A DNA stretch of 64,000 nucleotides. Source: Tanytarsus gracilentus. Its lineage: Eukaryota > Arthropoda > Insecta > Diptera > Chironomidae. The DNA is taken from positions 9,511,501-9,575,500 of the forward strand of contig JAXRKN010000044.1 in assembly GCA_038502055.1 (NCBI GenBank), given 5' to 3'. Every line of letters begins with the position of its first letter. Positions within the stretch are counted from its first letter, which is position 1. Both the position numbers and the translations under genes were made by a program. Below are positions 13,269 to 26,057 of the stretch, in pieces. Below the pieces are notes generated by a model, which did not search any database, was not told the origin of the DNA, and worked only from the letters and a program-made list of their open reading frames with translations.

Positions 13269-15201
13269 ATGCAGCAACATCCAGCCCAGATTCGCTCAGT
13301 CTCTGATATTTATGGTGGAACGGACGAAATAGACTTCCTACTGGAAGAGATACGTGATTTGGAGCCGGCCTGCTGCCAGGAGGACCTACAAGACTATTGC
13401 ATTGCTGGCAGCAAGGCCGGAGAAATCGATTTATCAATAGCGCAAACACCACTTGAACTCGAATCTCCACTCGGTACGTGCAGTTCATGGGATTCGCACT
13501 TGAACTATCGTGATCGTCTTGGGCAGGCACACATGGGATGGGGAGGTGTAGTCCTTCAATGTGACGTTTCACATCTAAAAACACCAACAGGAATTGTACG
13601 AATTTTATTGGTTGTAAGTATTAAATTTTCCTCTATTTTTTTTGCACCTTATTATATAAAATTTTTAGGGGTTGATTTTTTAAAAAACTTAAACTAAAAA
13701 ATTAGTAGAATCCTAAATTTATTAAAGCATAGATTGATTTCATGTTTTTAAAAATTGTAGTGTCTAACTCTCGCGTCGACCTCATTCATGATAATGTATA
13801 AAGTGCATAATAAAAATATTTTATCTCTCTGCAGATATCATCAGCTTGTTGCTTGGCTTTCGAATGCTCGGCCGGGACTGTACAATTTAGACTCTTGTTA
13901 CTGCCACTAATTGGACGATTAAGATTGATGGTGAGTTAAGCCCTCCAATAACTATTAATGCATACTAATGAACCCCATGATATTAACCAATTTTTCTCAT
14001 TTTTATTTAGATTTTTTGTGCACTTTTCTCATTGCTAGTAACATGTTTAATGCTCTTTTTGGATATCTCACACATTGCACTGATGTTCCCTTTTAATTGG
14101 GGAAAGTTAGTAAGTATGCTTGTAAGTGTTTCCCAAAGAATTGGAAGTTGGATCTAATTGGTGGCCTCTATGCATTTTCTTAACTCTATCTTTTATATTT
14201 TAAATGTAAAGAATTTTATTTAAATGCTGCGAATTTCAAAAAAGCACTTTCATAAAATTCTTTTTCTATTAATTTCTGCAAAATGATCAAAGTTAAAAGC
14301 TAAAAATTGTCATTTACAGAAATATATTTTAAATTTATTTTTGCTAATATTCAAAATTCAAAAATTCGTTAAATTATTTAAATTTCCCTTTCTAAACTTT
14401 CGCAATTCTCTGGAAATATTCTTCATTTTTCTTTTTAGAATGCGTGGTTGTACCTGACGATTGGATTGTTATTCATTCTCGGTTCATCGCTGATCATACA
14501 CATGGTCTTTTTCGCTGAAGAGTTTGCATGGGTGCCGAAATATACGAAGGACACATTATTTGTGTCGGCTATAATTGGCTATTGTTGTGCATTGGTCAGT
14601 AAAATTGAAAATAATAAGGGACATTCCAAATAATCATATTTATAATGCTTTTAGGAGGCATTTTTACTAGCAATGTTTAGTTGCTGTCCAATGTTCCGTC
14701 GACGATTCCGACGTAGTTTAAACGATGACGATCAGATGGGTCTTCACGATAGAGAATTAAGTCCGTTAAGTAGTAACGATATTGGTGATAAGCGTAGTAA
14801 AATCAGCAATATACCAAATCATTATAATAAAACAATGAAGCGATCTGTAACCGATACGATAAGAGAGCAACTAGAAGGTGATATAGAAATGCCAATACAA
14901 AATCAGAAGCCAGCTTATATTCCAAGTTAGTTTGAAAAGAATTTCAAGTCCATAACGTTAATTTTAAAATTTTTTTCTCTCTTCAGTAAAACGACCCGAT
15001 CAGGTGTTCAATCAAAAGCCAACGTTGGGCACTAAGCGAAAAAATCGGCAGGGTTATCATTATCAGCCGATTGCATCGACATCACGGCAAAGTCCAACTT
15101 TTGTCATTGACGCAGATGAGTTCGATGATCAGGATGATGATGATGATGACGATGACGATGAACTTATAATTCCAATTGGTCCAGGTCACAAGTTTGCGTG
15201 A
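13269..15201 (+). CDS. Four-pass membrane protein, MARVEL-like, with long cytosolic tail
   Basis: Six exons (13269-13613, 13835-13930, 14011-14109, 14439-14594, 14655-14925, 14987-15201) give 393 residues ending GPGHKFA. Residues 1-108 are an acidic hydrophilic N-terminus (DEIDFLLEEIRDLEP). Four hydrophobic segments follow (GIVRILLVISSACCLAFEC; LRLMIFCALFSLLVTCLMLF; WLYLTIGLLFILGSSLIIHM; TLFVSAIIGYCCALEAFLLAM), then a basic stop-transfer patch FRRRFRRS and a tail with an aspartate run near the end. Topology and exon layout suit MARVEL-domain proteins of vesicle or junction membranes, but I do not recognise the specific gene. The first four introns are all phase 0 and each helix starts close to one. 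The ATG at 13269 is chosen because the frame upstream offers no ATG. Confidence 0.8.
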
Positions 15202-18200
15202 TAAAGAAAGAATAGACTTTAAGTGGATTAATGCGATGTACGTGTGTATGAGTCTGACTGTTTTTGATTGAGACATCGAGGAAGTAGAGAAAACTAACAA
15301 GCGAGATAACACAGATGGTATGAAAAACAACCATTTTTTGCGGGTAATTAATTTAAAAGAAGAAAACTATATTAGTTGTATATATTATACACTATTAATT
15401 GAAAAAAGTATTTATCGCTCTCTAAGCGTCACAATTTTTGTCTATTGCGCCCTCCCTAGAATCCTCCTTCTTAAAGTATTAACTATTTTCTCCTTATGTT
15501 GTGTCCATTTTTCTTTTTAAAATCGTGAGCGATGAGGTTAGAGTGTGGTAGAAAATTTCTCGCAAATACCCATAAAGTTATGAGAAGTTAAATAACTTAT
15601 AACCCACTCAACACTATCACTCTATATTTTATTAATCTCTCAAAAAATTTAACTATTGGACGTCATGATTTAAATCATACAGTAACATTAAAAAAAATTA
15701 TGTATAACACATTGAGAGAAACCAAGAAGCTTTAAATTTTTGTATCAAATGAACGAAGTGAAGATTTTTGTCAATCAATTTTTTCCTCCCTCCTTACAAA
15801 ATGTATTCGTATAATCTCTCTTCGGAAAATATTAAGCAAACAATTAAACACAAATACACACAATAATTTTTTTTCCCTCACGAAAAAAAAATGGTTCTAA
15901 AAGTTATTTAATTGAGCGGAAAATTTACACTTGCACTTTAACACACACGCAACAAGGAATATATATATATATATTTTTTCTCGCCCCGAGAGAGAGTTTG
16001 TAGCTCATAATGTGGCTCTTTTCATGATATGCCATGCAGATTAATATTTGTAGATAATTTTTTTATGCTTAATTCTTTTCCATACAAAAGAATACTGATT
16101 ATTTTTATCATCTCATCCACTTTCTTTTTTTTTCGCGCACTCATATGTGAAAGAAAATAAAAAATAGATGGTTGATTTTTTGAGTAATGAAAGTTTTGGT
16201 GTAATTTGCTTGAAGGATGATGAAAAAAAAAAATTCTTATGGCTTATTGTTTTTTTTATTTGACTTTCTAGAATTTTCGTCGCCTCCTTCTCCTTAAAAA
16301 TTGTGTTTTTTTTGCTCCTATTTCTGGTTGATGTTTATTTCTGGTATTTGTATATTTCTGAGTAAAATTTAAATCGAATTATGACTAGGACCAATTGCCA
16401 AAAAGGATGTTTTATATTTTTTTTGTTGGAAAACAATAAGATTTGAAGAAAAAATTTTCGCATGCCGTGATGAGCATGATATATGTGAAACTTGAAAAAT
16501 ATGCTATTTTTTGTGTTAATTGAAGCAAAAGTTTTTAAAACGTCAAAATATCATCATTTTTGACTTTTAGATTTTCTTCTAGACTTGGGATTGAAATTAA
16601 GTCCAAGAAGCATACCTAGGTCTTAAAAGAAATTAATTATTTTTTTTTTAAAAAAAAAAGGGGGGTTTTTTTTTATTTTAAAATTTTTTTTTGGGGGGGG
16701 GTTTTTTGAAATTTTTTTTAGGGAAATGGGGGGGGAAATTTTATTTTGGGGGAAAATTAAAAAAAATTTATTTTTATTTGATCATACAAATTTTGTGCTA
16801 TTACATTATAATGTAGTTTAGAATGAAAATTCTCAATAGGAAGTGGAAGTGCTTGGCCAATGGGAAGGATTATTTAAAAAATTTATATTGCACTCAAAAT
16901 TTATTTATAGACACTTTATTCCACAAATGGATCTGTTCCGCTGGTCTCAGTTCCACTGATCTTATTCCGTAAATATTTTTTTTAGTCTCTTAATTTTTTA
17001 TTTACTTGTTTTCTTGAGTGTTTCTCTTTTCTTTTTTTTTAAGGTAAGATTTTTTAGTTTTTGTTTTTTTTTTATTTAGGAAGTAAAATTTTTTATTAAG
17101 TTTTGAATTTAGAAATGGAGGCTGAAATTTGATAAAATATTTGGGTGTATTTGTTTATCGAAATGAATTAATCATCATATAGCGACGTAATAAAAATTTG
17201 CGGACAAAAAAAGGTAATATTCATAGAGAAAAATGAATATTAAGGTTTCGATGTATGGGAAAATTTTTTTGCTTTTAAGGATTTCCTTCCTTAAAATCCT
17301 GTTAAACCTTTACAAAAATTATGGAGAATGACAAAACACATACGTTTAATATATGAAGTTGTACAATTAGAGATGAAGGAGCAAACTTATCGAAGTTTTT
17401 AGTTTTACTCAGAAATCATAAGCACTCAGAAATAATGAGCAACCATCCTACAACAATTGTGGCGCGATAAAATTCAAAATTTCTCAATGTTCTTTTTACA
17501 CGCACATATAAGCGATGATAAAGATTTTTTCTTTGACAAATTATTTGAGTAACGCCTTGCATTTTAAAAAGGATAAATTTTTTGTACATAGAATAATTCT
17601 ATGGAGGAAAAAAACGAATCTGTTGAGATGACAAATTTGTCAGACATTCCAGCCATTTGCGATGAATGCGAAAAAAGTGTTTCAAGAGAGAACAATAACT
17701 AAATATTAATTTAAAGAATTAAACTTGATTGTACGTACAGGATTTTCGTAGGAAAAACAAACTCATGAACATAAGTCACGCTAGATAAATGAAAGTTTAA
17801 AAAAATTGCAATGTTATAAAAAGAAATTGTAAAATCGAGCCACTCATTGATGTATAAGAAGAATTCGCTCGCGCTTTTTTCCCTCACTTATTAGCCATTG
17901 ACACATTAAACTTTAGTTGGCGTTGTTAGCATAAAAAATATATTGTACAAAATTGTGGAAATGCTTTATTGTTGATTAATTAAAAATTTGAAATCGAAGA
18001 AATGGTCAACTATAAAGCATTTACCGATTTCACTCTCTAAATGTGTAAAACAATCTCCCCCGAACAAAAAGCGAAAATTTAAAAAAACAGTGAGCTTGAC
18101 AATCACTGTAGCTTTCCAAACTTTCTTTAAGTCGAGTACGTTTTGTGATATTTTCCTAGTTTCTCAACTCTATCTAGAATCTGTATGAATATTATTTTAT

Positions 18201-18902
18201 TTTTCTTCTGCAATTTACTTCTAATTTTTAAGCCTATATAGTAAATGTGTAAAGCATGTTGAAAATGTATATTCACAATGAAGCTTAATCATCCGCATTA
18301 TTTCATTTAATTCTCTAGTCGATGAGTTAGTAACGAATGTTTATGAAACCCGTCCTTTTTGACCGAAATTTAAAAAAAAATACTTGGAAAAGAGCTTTAA
18401 AAAAAATTTCATAAACTTTTCATTTTTGAAAATTAATTTTTTAACAAGAAGTTAATGAAAGTTTTTTGAAAGCACTTATAAAAATTTCTTAGACAAAAAA
18501 ATGACTTGGAAATGCAATGAAAAATTTTTTCTTTCAAATAAATTTTTATAGCCAAGAAGCTCTTTTGTGAGAAAAATTCTTTCTTAAAAAAAATTGGCAG
18601 ATAATAAATTTTCAACGTCTCATATAATTAATTGTTCATAATTTCTTTGAGTAACAAAAAAAATGGAAAATCATAAAAAGGATGAGCATGTAGTTATAAA
18701 AAGAAGAAAACTCATGTACATAAAAATAAATAACGATGGTGAAGTGGAATAACGGATGACAATTTGAAGTTAAAGTAAAATTTATTGAAAGTGAAAAATA
18801 AAAATTTATAAATCAAAAAAGCCTTTTCTAATTTTTTACTCTTTTATTAGGACTTGAACAAATTTTATAATTTTGTGTGTTTACAAATGACTACAGAAGA
18901 TT
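15202..18902. other. Long non-coding region: likely 3' UTR of the MARVEL-like gene plus NDUFB7 downstream sequence
   Basis: 3.7 kb without a supportable exon. AT-rich, with many possible AATAAA signals, an (AT)n run at 15958-15974 and a homopolymer block at 16638-16770. A long 3' UTR is plausible because the preceding gene is on the + strand and the next gene ends here from the other strand, but no transcript end can be fixed from sequence. Confidence 0.5.
16638..16770. repeat. Homopolymer-rich low-complexity block
   Basis: About 130 bases built almost only of long runs of T, A and G (runs of 8-10 T and up to 9 G), unlike the flanks. G runs of this length occur nowhere else in the window. 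Looks like an assembly or polishing error, or a collapsed low-complexity tract. Confidence 0.7.
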
Positions 18903-19604
18903 TTAGCCTTGCTGTTCTTTGCGCTTTCGGATTCTTTCTTTTCGTTCTAATAACCTTCTCTCGCGTTCATACTCTTTCATGCGTAGGATCCAACTAAAAG
19001 AAGAAGAAAACTGTGAAAACTGCGTCGCAATTTTTAATAAAATTAACTTTTAACAGCAAATGAATTATCTTGTAATAATCTAATAACTTTTTAAGGAACA
19101 TGTTCATTGAGGTAATAAATCGAAAGACTTAAAACTATAATCCTTGACTAGTTAGGCTCATGAAATTATTTAAATGTTGAAATATGATTAAGGCAGGATT
19201 TTTAATCTATTTAAATAATTAACTCTGTTAAAGTGGCGACAAATTTTGAACTTACTCTTCATATTGACAATTAAGATATTCATGTTTCTCGGGTGTACAT
19301 TTGTATGCCATTGGCCACACTTCTTTACGGCATTGAAGCAGCTTTAGTGCCAAATGGGCACAGTAGTCACGATTCTCCAATGGCAGTTTAGCCGATTCCA
19401 TTTCTTCCTGTGTTGCGATCATAACTGAAAAAAAATCATCCAGAAAATCATTATTTAGTATCAATGGTGACATAATGTTGCGTGAAAAACCTTACCTCGC
19501 AGTTTCCGGCCATTCTCAAAGCCAAGCATTGGATCAAAGGATGGCTCCTGATTGGGACCGGGGGTTACTTCCGGTTTTAGCGCTCTCGCGAAAATATTGC
19601 CCAT
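18903..19604 (-). CDS. NDUFB7: NADH dehydrogenase [ubiquinone] 1 beta subcomplex subunit 7
   Basis: Accessory subunit of mitochondrial complex I on the intermembrane-space side. Exons 19496-19604, 19256-19424 and 18903-18993 give 122 residues. The N-terminus MGNIFARA fits the myristoylated Gly2 known for this subunit. A twin CX9C (CHCH) fold is complete: C-AHLALKLLQ-C and C-TPEKHEYLN-C, which normally forms two disulphides after import through the MIA pathway. The tail is a charged helix (ERERRLLERKERIRKRKE). Length matches insect orthologues. The start codon lies 161 bases from the divergent LRPPRC start. Confidence 0.95.
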
Positions 19605-19765
19605 GTTTGAAGTTTTTTTCAAGTCAAAAATAAAATTTTTGTTTTCCTCTCTCTTCCGAACCAACTTAGCGAGGTTGCAATTTTAAGCGAGAGTGTGCAC
19701 GTTCAGTGGAGTAAAAAGAAGAAAAATCGATTTTCCGTGCAGACTAAAACAATTTTTCAATTTCA
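19605..19765. promoter_or_regulatory. Short bidirectional promoter, NDUFB7 / LRPPRC
   Basis: Only 161 bases separate the two divergent start codons, so both core promoters and 5' UTRs must sit here or overlap the first exons. It contains TTGCAATTTTAAGCGAGAG and ATCGATTTTC; no TATA box is evident. Confidence 0.65.
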
Positions 19766-22700
19766 ATGGCTTTTCTGCGCTCACAAAAGTTTTTCCGTTT
19801 CCTTTCGGCCGGCAAGAACTTGATAAACTTCAGGGAGTACGATGCTGCTCACAATATTCAGCCGGCACGATGTATTTGCTCAACGCAGTAAGTTTTTGAA
19901 AGTTGCATCACTTTTTCATGGCGAGAAAATAAAATACTTTTGTATTTAACTGTTGGCAATGACTTTAGAGCATTCAAATCATTGCCGATTCTCCTAAAAG
20001 TTAATTTTTCCTCGTTAAAATTGTTTAAAAATGAACAAACAAGGAACTTTTTAAAAAAAATTTAAACCTAACCTTCAAACTTCTAGAAACAACTTCGCAA
20101 CATCCGCTAATTCTGTGAGAAACAACAACAACAACAATAACAGTCTAGAAAGTCAACTTAAGCGCATCGATCAAGATGTCCGACGCTCGGGACGTATTTC
20201 TCGTAGAGATCTGGAAGAAATCTTGGAGGAGCTTCGCTCAAATAAGACGGCGACAAGCTCTCAGTCACTTCTCGTGATTCGATGCTGTGGCAACTTGGTG
20301 CCCGAGGAGAAACCAGAAGTCAGGACTAAAATTGTTCAGGAGATTTGGAAGACGTGAGTGCTTATTGCCATTAAATAATCATTGGATGTTTTAACAAATT
20401 CAATTTATCTTTTAGTTTGATGAGTCTGAACGTTCCTGTTGACATCTCGCACTACAATGCACTGTTGAGGGTTTATCTTGAGAACGAATATGAATTCTCA
20501 CCAACCGAATTCCTTGGCGAACTTCAATCAAAGGGTGTTGAGCCTAATCGGTAAACTCTTTAGCTAAAAAATATATTAAAATCATAAAATCACACTTTAA
20601 TTTTTAGTGTAACATACCAGCGATTGATTTCGCGCTATTGCCAGCAAGGCGATATCGATGGAGCCACTCAGATTTTAGAGTTTATGCGAGAGAAACAATT
20701 GCCAGTGAATGAAAATGTCTTTAATGCCCTAATTATGGGTCACTCGAACGCTGATGATCTTGAAAGTGCAACGGGAATTATCAGTGTCATGGCTCAGGCT
20801 GGATTGGAGCCGAGTGCCGACACTTATACGACATTGCTTTGTGGATATGCCCGAAAAGGCGACATTGACGCAATCGTCAAGCACGTCGCAACGTGTGAGG
20901 CCAAAGAAATTCATCTCGTCGACAAGGACTTGCTGGAAATTGTTTATGCGCTCGCCGTGAATGGACATGAAGATAAAATTGACAGTATTTTAAGCAAAGT
21001 CACCAAATCAGTTGGCTACAATCAGGATGCGGTCAATGTGATTTTGAGGTTGATTAATAAGGACAAGATTAACAGCGCAATGGCCATACTAAAAACAATG
21101 CCACGAAATAAGCGCGATAGCGGTGAATATACAGATGCTGGAAGTTTCGTGCTTAGACAATTGATTAGAGCGGGAAGTTCACTCGAACCAATTCTGAGCA
21201 TTTGCAAGGAACTCGAAGATCTTAATCTGCATTCAAAACCGTTGAATATTGCACTCGAGGAAGCTCTCACTCAGTCCAAACGAGATATTTGTTTTAAGTT
21301 GCTCGATGAGATGAAACAGAAAGGCATCGAAATTCGTCAGCACTACTTCTGGCCAATTATTGCTAGCTCCAAAAGTGAAAACGAAATGTTTGAAGTTGTT
21401 GATAAAATGAACAAGGAATTTGGCATTGAACCGAATGGACAGTGTGTCCGTGACTACATCATTCCCAAGATGAAAAATCAAGATTACGAACAAATAGTGC
21501 AAGCCCTCCGTAATATTGGCTCATCAGTAGCAAACGCATCAACAAGTGCTGCGTATTATGCCATTAAGAAAAATGATTTAAAATCTGCAGCATATATTAT
21601 GAGTACATACAGTGCTTATTTCTCGCCAGTTCTGTTTAGAAGGCCAACTATGTTTGCATTGCTCGCAACAAAGGATTATGAGAGCTATGGAAAGGTTTTG
21701 AGATGTGTCTATGAGGGTGTTCCGAGACTTCAAAGAATAAATCGTCAAATGCAAGAAACTGAACATGAAGAAGATGTTGAGGATGGCGCAGCAGGAGGAG
21801 TAGGTGAAGGAGATACAAATTATGAAAAGTTACAATCTGAAATCATGGGCTCGTTTGTTATTGACGCATTAATGAACACGCGAAATAACAAGTATGAAGT
21901 CTTTGAAAAAATTCTCGAAACACTCGTCGCAAATGGCCTTTCAATCGCCGCATCCAAAGCTGAAGTTATTCAAAATTACATTGGTGAAAATATGACAACC
22001 GAAATTGCAACATTGTTGGGTAAATTGACATCGGGCGACCTTGAACCAGTGGCTCTCGAGAAGAGAAATGTTCGGTTCACCAATGATTCCATGAGTTCCG
22101 ACAATTTGGAGCGTTTAATCAATCGCATAGAAGAGAAGGGTGGCAACACAAAAAATATGAAAAAACAGCTTTTAATTCAAGCTATTCGCTCAAAGGATTT
22201 ACCAAAAACCGAGCAGTTAATTGAGAAGTTAAAGAGCGAAGGATACGTGCTCGGCTCTGGTGTGTATGCTTTGCTCTTTGAGCTCTACGCTATGCATAAT
22301 AAAATCGAGGAGGCAAAAAATATTTTCAATCAAATTAAAAAAGATGATCCTGAATTTTCTCTCGATGACATTAAAACCGTGCGATACATTCAAGCTCTTA
22401 TTGAATCTGACTGCATTGATGAGGCATTTAAATTTATGGAGGAAAATAAGCGCGATAGTATTCCCGAAACTGGACGTTTTGCCTACAATTCCGCATGCTG
22501 GCGTATTTTAAATGCCCTCGCTGAAAAGGGAGATATCACGACCCTTAATCAAGTCTTCAATACAATGATCGAGAATAATTTTGCAGCGGCCAACAATGTC
22601 CTTCTAGGACCACTCATAAAAGTTCACGTCATTAAAAATGAAATCAAGGAAGCGGTTGATAAATTCGAAGAGATTTGCAATAAATATCGTTCAACACCGT

Positions 22701-24271
22701 GGAAAAATGAGCTCTCATGTAAACTCATTCAAATGGAAGATGCTGAAAACTTGCAGAGAGTCACCGACTTGAGCACTGACGTTCACGGTGAAGTCAATAG
22801 CTTGTATGACCTTGTCTTTTCATTCATCGAATGCGGTAGAATTCGTCAAGCGAGAAAAATTCTTGAAACGCCTGGTTTAAGAATGAAAAGTTATAGCCGT
22901 ATTAACACGATGTGCGAGCATTTCGTTGAGAATGGAAAACAAAGCATTCTCGAGGGATTAGTTGAGGCGACCAAGGACTTGAATCACATTGATCGTTCAG
23001 AGATTTATTACAACTTACTGCAAACGTACATCAAAGAAAAGGCATCCGATAAATGCCTCGAGATGTGGACAAAAATGCAAGAAGAAAATATTTCAGCGTC
23101 CGATAATTTCCTCGTTAAATTGGCAGAGTTTTTAGAGTCGGAAGGCATTGCAGTTCCATTCACAAAGCCAGTAGTTGTTGAAGAAATCGGTGAAAATGAA
23201 CCAGTTAAAAGAGCCGAGACATACGTAAAAAGGCGCTTGGATATATCGGGAGATGAATCTGCACAGTTTAAATTGAAAACGGCCATCAGAAATCGCAGTG
23301 ATGATGAAATTAATGAGTTCATTAATAACGTTGACTTTCTTAAGGATTTTGAAACTTTTTCGGTCTTTGAAAAGTCTAAAGTTATCGAGGCTTTGGTGAG
23401 AAATGAACGACTTCCAGAAGCTACCGATCTTATTTTCAAAATCTTGAACCAAAAGCAGTTTCCACGCACCAACATTTTCCGATTTTACTTGAATAGAATT
23501 GCATCGAAGGGTGAGCACGAGACCATTGATAAAATTGGACAATTTCTTAATGAAGACATGAAGAAGGAGTTGTCTTTCGACAATCGCTTCTGTCATAGTT
23601 TTGTGAGTCAAGGAAAAATTGACGATTATCTCACACGCTTAGAAAATGAAGTTGACAACATTAAAACAGAAGAGGACATTAAACAGGCTGACTTTAAGTT
23701 CCCACGAGGCGGCGCAATTGGCCTATTGGAAGCAAGTCCAGAAACAGTCGACCGATTTGAGGTATTGTCAAGGAAATATGCTGCACACAACATTCTCGGT
23801 CCAGTAAATGTCCTTTGGATCTATCACTTCATTCACGGTGACGCAGAGAAAGCGGATAAAATCTTTAAAGAATATTTGTCAGCCGCTCCGCGACTCATGT
23901 TCCACAGAATTATTCAATTTGCTCGCGAAAAAAATGACATTGCAACAGTCGAAAAACTCATTAATATCCTCAAGAACGCCAGTCATGTATCGGAAGGAGC
24001 TATAGGAAACGCGTATAGTGCATTAATCGACATTCAGACAACAAAAGGAAATGTAACAGAAATTTTAGATACTATCAAGAAGTCAGTCGACAGTGTGTGT
24101 CTCGAAAACATTAACGCAACAGCATTAACGAGAGCCAAACAGTGCTTAGAATTGGCTGGAAAAACGTTTCCCTATAAAATCCCCGAAAAGAAAACAAAGA
24201 AGCAGGATAGCAGCAGTAGCTCGAGTAGTTCATCCGATGATGAGGTAACAAAGAAGGAAAATAGCATTTAA
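19766..24271 (+). CDS. LRPPRC: Leucine-rich PPR motif-containing protein (bicoid stability factor type)
   Basis: Mitochondrial pentatricopeptide-repeat RNA-binding protein that, in animals, stabilises and polyadenylates mitochondrial mRNAs together with SLIRP; the Drosophila orthologue is bsf. Exons 19766-19887, 20087-20353, 20416-20550 and 20608-24271 give 1,395 residues, about the length of human LRPPRC. The N-terminus (MAFLRSQKFFRFLSAGKN) is a typical mitochondrial targeting sequence. PPR repeats are visible, for example YCQQGDIDGATQILEFMREK and NEAD-like YTTLLCGYARKGDIDAIVKH, with further arrays across the long last exon. A poly-Asn patch lies in exon 2 and a poly-Ser/acidic tail at the end. 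An AATAAA follows at 24305-24310. Paired head-to-head with NDUFB7. Confidence 0.93.
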
Positions 24272-24417
24272 AGAGGTTTAAAATTATATATATTAAATTG
24301 TAGAAATAAAGAAATGAAATTCAATTAAATTAATTTTGATAATTTATTAACAATTTTTTTCCGCTAAATATTTCGTTTCCAAATGTTACAGTTTATAAAA
24401 TGAGAGGAAAGGATAGT

Positions 24418-25671
24418 TTAGGCTACAAAGAGCACGAAGAATATGAAGAAGAAAATAAGGACACCGAAAATTTTTATCATAAGCCAGCGGTTCTTTGAAA
24501 CAGATTGGAAATATTTTAAAATTTGACCATGAGCAGCTTCCACATTCAATTCGACGTCCTGTATATTAGAATCAATTCGACCGACCACCTCTTCCTGCTC
24601 TTTCACCATATGTGCGAGTTGCTGAAAAATGCCACCCAATTCAACAATGGTGCTCTCGATATTTTGCATTGTTTCCGCTCTTTGTTGGACATACTGATCG
24701 CTTTCATCGTAAATTAACATTTGCTGCATTTGATTTTGATTTCTAGGCAAGAGTGGCTGCGACGGTGACGACGACATATCGATACTGACTTGATCCTCTT
24801 CAAACAATAAGCTTCCTTGATTGTTGTTATTACGTGCTGGAAGCGATGCAGGTGAAGGTGCCTGCGAAAACTGTTCTCGTCTACTCTTTTGAGCCTTGAG
24901 ATTTTCTGTGCGCACTTCTAGCACTTGCTGAAAGTCTGAGCTCATATTTGCCAATCGTGTCTGTAAAGCCATCACCATGTTTGAGGAATGTGAATTTAAA
25001 TGTTTCCCATTGACCCTACTCTGACTTCTTGACGCCTCCTGTAACATTCCTATTTGCTGATTTAATGCGTTCAAATCACTTTTAATGATATAAGTCAACT
25101 CATGAATTTCGGCCGGTCGATCGTCAAACAGAGATTTTCTTTTTGCCACTAAAAATATACATATATCATAAAATCTAATTAAATTAAGCCACGCCACGAC
25201 TCATTCATGAGAATACTTACACAAGGTCAATTTCTCTAGTTTCGTGTAAGTGCTCGCGATATTTCTTCCAATGCTCTTTGCTGTCATCATAAACTCGGAA
25301 TAGCTTTGCATTTGCTTAACTTTTTTCGGATCCTTCAAGTTTACAACACGATTAATGTTTCGACCTTGAGCACTACGAATTAAATTCGAAAACTCTCCAG
25401 TTCGATCTCTGGCCGTCATCACAAATATCTCTTCTGGTTCCGGTGCTATAGATGAATAAAAATCGTCACTTCCAACGCTGCTTGCTGTTGCGTTGGTATT
25501 ATAATTCGATTGAGTCAGTGGAAGTTTACTTTGAGAAATTTCACTTAATTTATTAAAGAATTTTGTTGTAATGCTCCGCTCGGGCAGGACTTTATCCTTA
25601 TATAGATTTTCCTCCTCGACAACAACTTGCGTTATTGAGTTCTCAGACTCTGAACCAAATCTCTTGCGCAT
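24418..25671 (-). CDS. Syx5: Syntaxin-5 (Golgi Qa-SNARE)
   Basis: Target SNARE for ER-Golgi and intra-Golgi fusion. Exons 25221-25671 and 24418-25148 give 393 residues. Diagnostic blocks: MTARDRTGEFSNLIRSAQ, YTKLEKLTLLAKRKSLFDDR, ELTYIIKSDLNALNQQI, LEVRTENLKAQKSRREQFS, then the SNARE helix (QNIESTIVELGGIFQQLAHM, zero-layer Gln in MVKEQEEVV) and a C-terminal anchor RWLMIKIFGVLIFFFIFFVL. The model starts at MRKRFGS, which places an RKR basic motif at the extreme N-terminus like the long, ER-retrieved isoform of mammals; Met85 (MTARDR) is where the short isoform would start. Convergent with LRPPRC (146-base gap), divergent from the USP gene. Confidence 0.95.
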
Positions 25672-26057
25672 AGTTAACCATTGAAAAAAGAAAAAATAAT
25701 GATTTTAAAAAATTTTAAACTTTCAAAAACTACACGAATACAGGTCCGAGCGGAGGAAAAATTACAAATTTTTGTCGAATCCGGCGGTAATAATGAAATT
25801 TTTTTTAAATTACAATTGTAAGTTAATGCTAAATATGTGAGACTTTCAATAATATAATTATCATAGCTAATTTAAAAGTAAATAATTAAAGTTTAAAAGT
25901 AAAGCATGTCATCGAGTTTAGCAGAAATAAAATTATCAAATCACACATTATTTTTAACGGTTTTTTAAAATTCAAAAACACATCTTCAAATCACTCGGAT
26001 CAGAATTTTTCACTCAAATTATTTTTTCAAAACCTTAAAACTAAAAATGGTAGTAGT
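25672..26057. promoter_or_regulatory. Divergent promoter region, syntaxin-5 / USP35-38
   Basis: 386 bases between divergent start codons; must contain both 5' UTRs and promoters. AT-rich, with one GC-richer patch near 25743-25790. No specific factor site assigned. Confidence 0.5.

Noticed and set aside
13210..13587. 125-codon minus-strand frame opposite the MARVEL-like first exon
   Set aside because: Shadow frame; the + strand exon has the splice site and continues in frame through five more exons.
15377..18722. Three Pumilio-type sites (TGTANATA at 15377, 17583, 18715) in the long downstream region
   Set aside because: In 3.7 kb of such AT-rich DNA about one is expected by composition alone, and the transcript end is unknown; not strong enough to report.
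23008..23611. Minus-strand frames of 155-159 codons opposite LRPPRC
   Set aside because: Shadows of the long LRPPRC exon without own start context, splice sites or family features.
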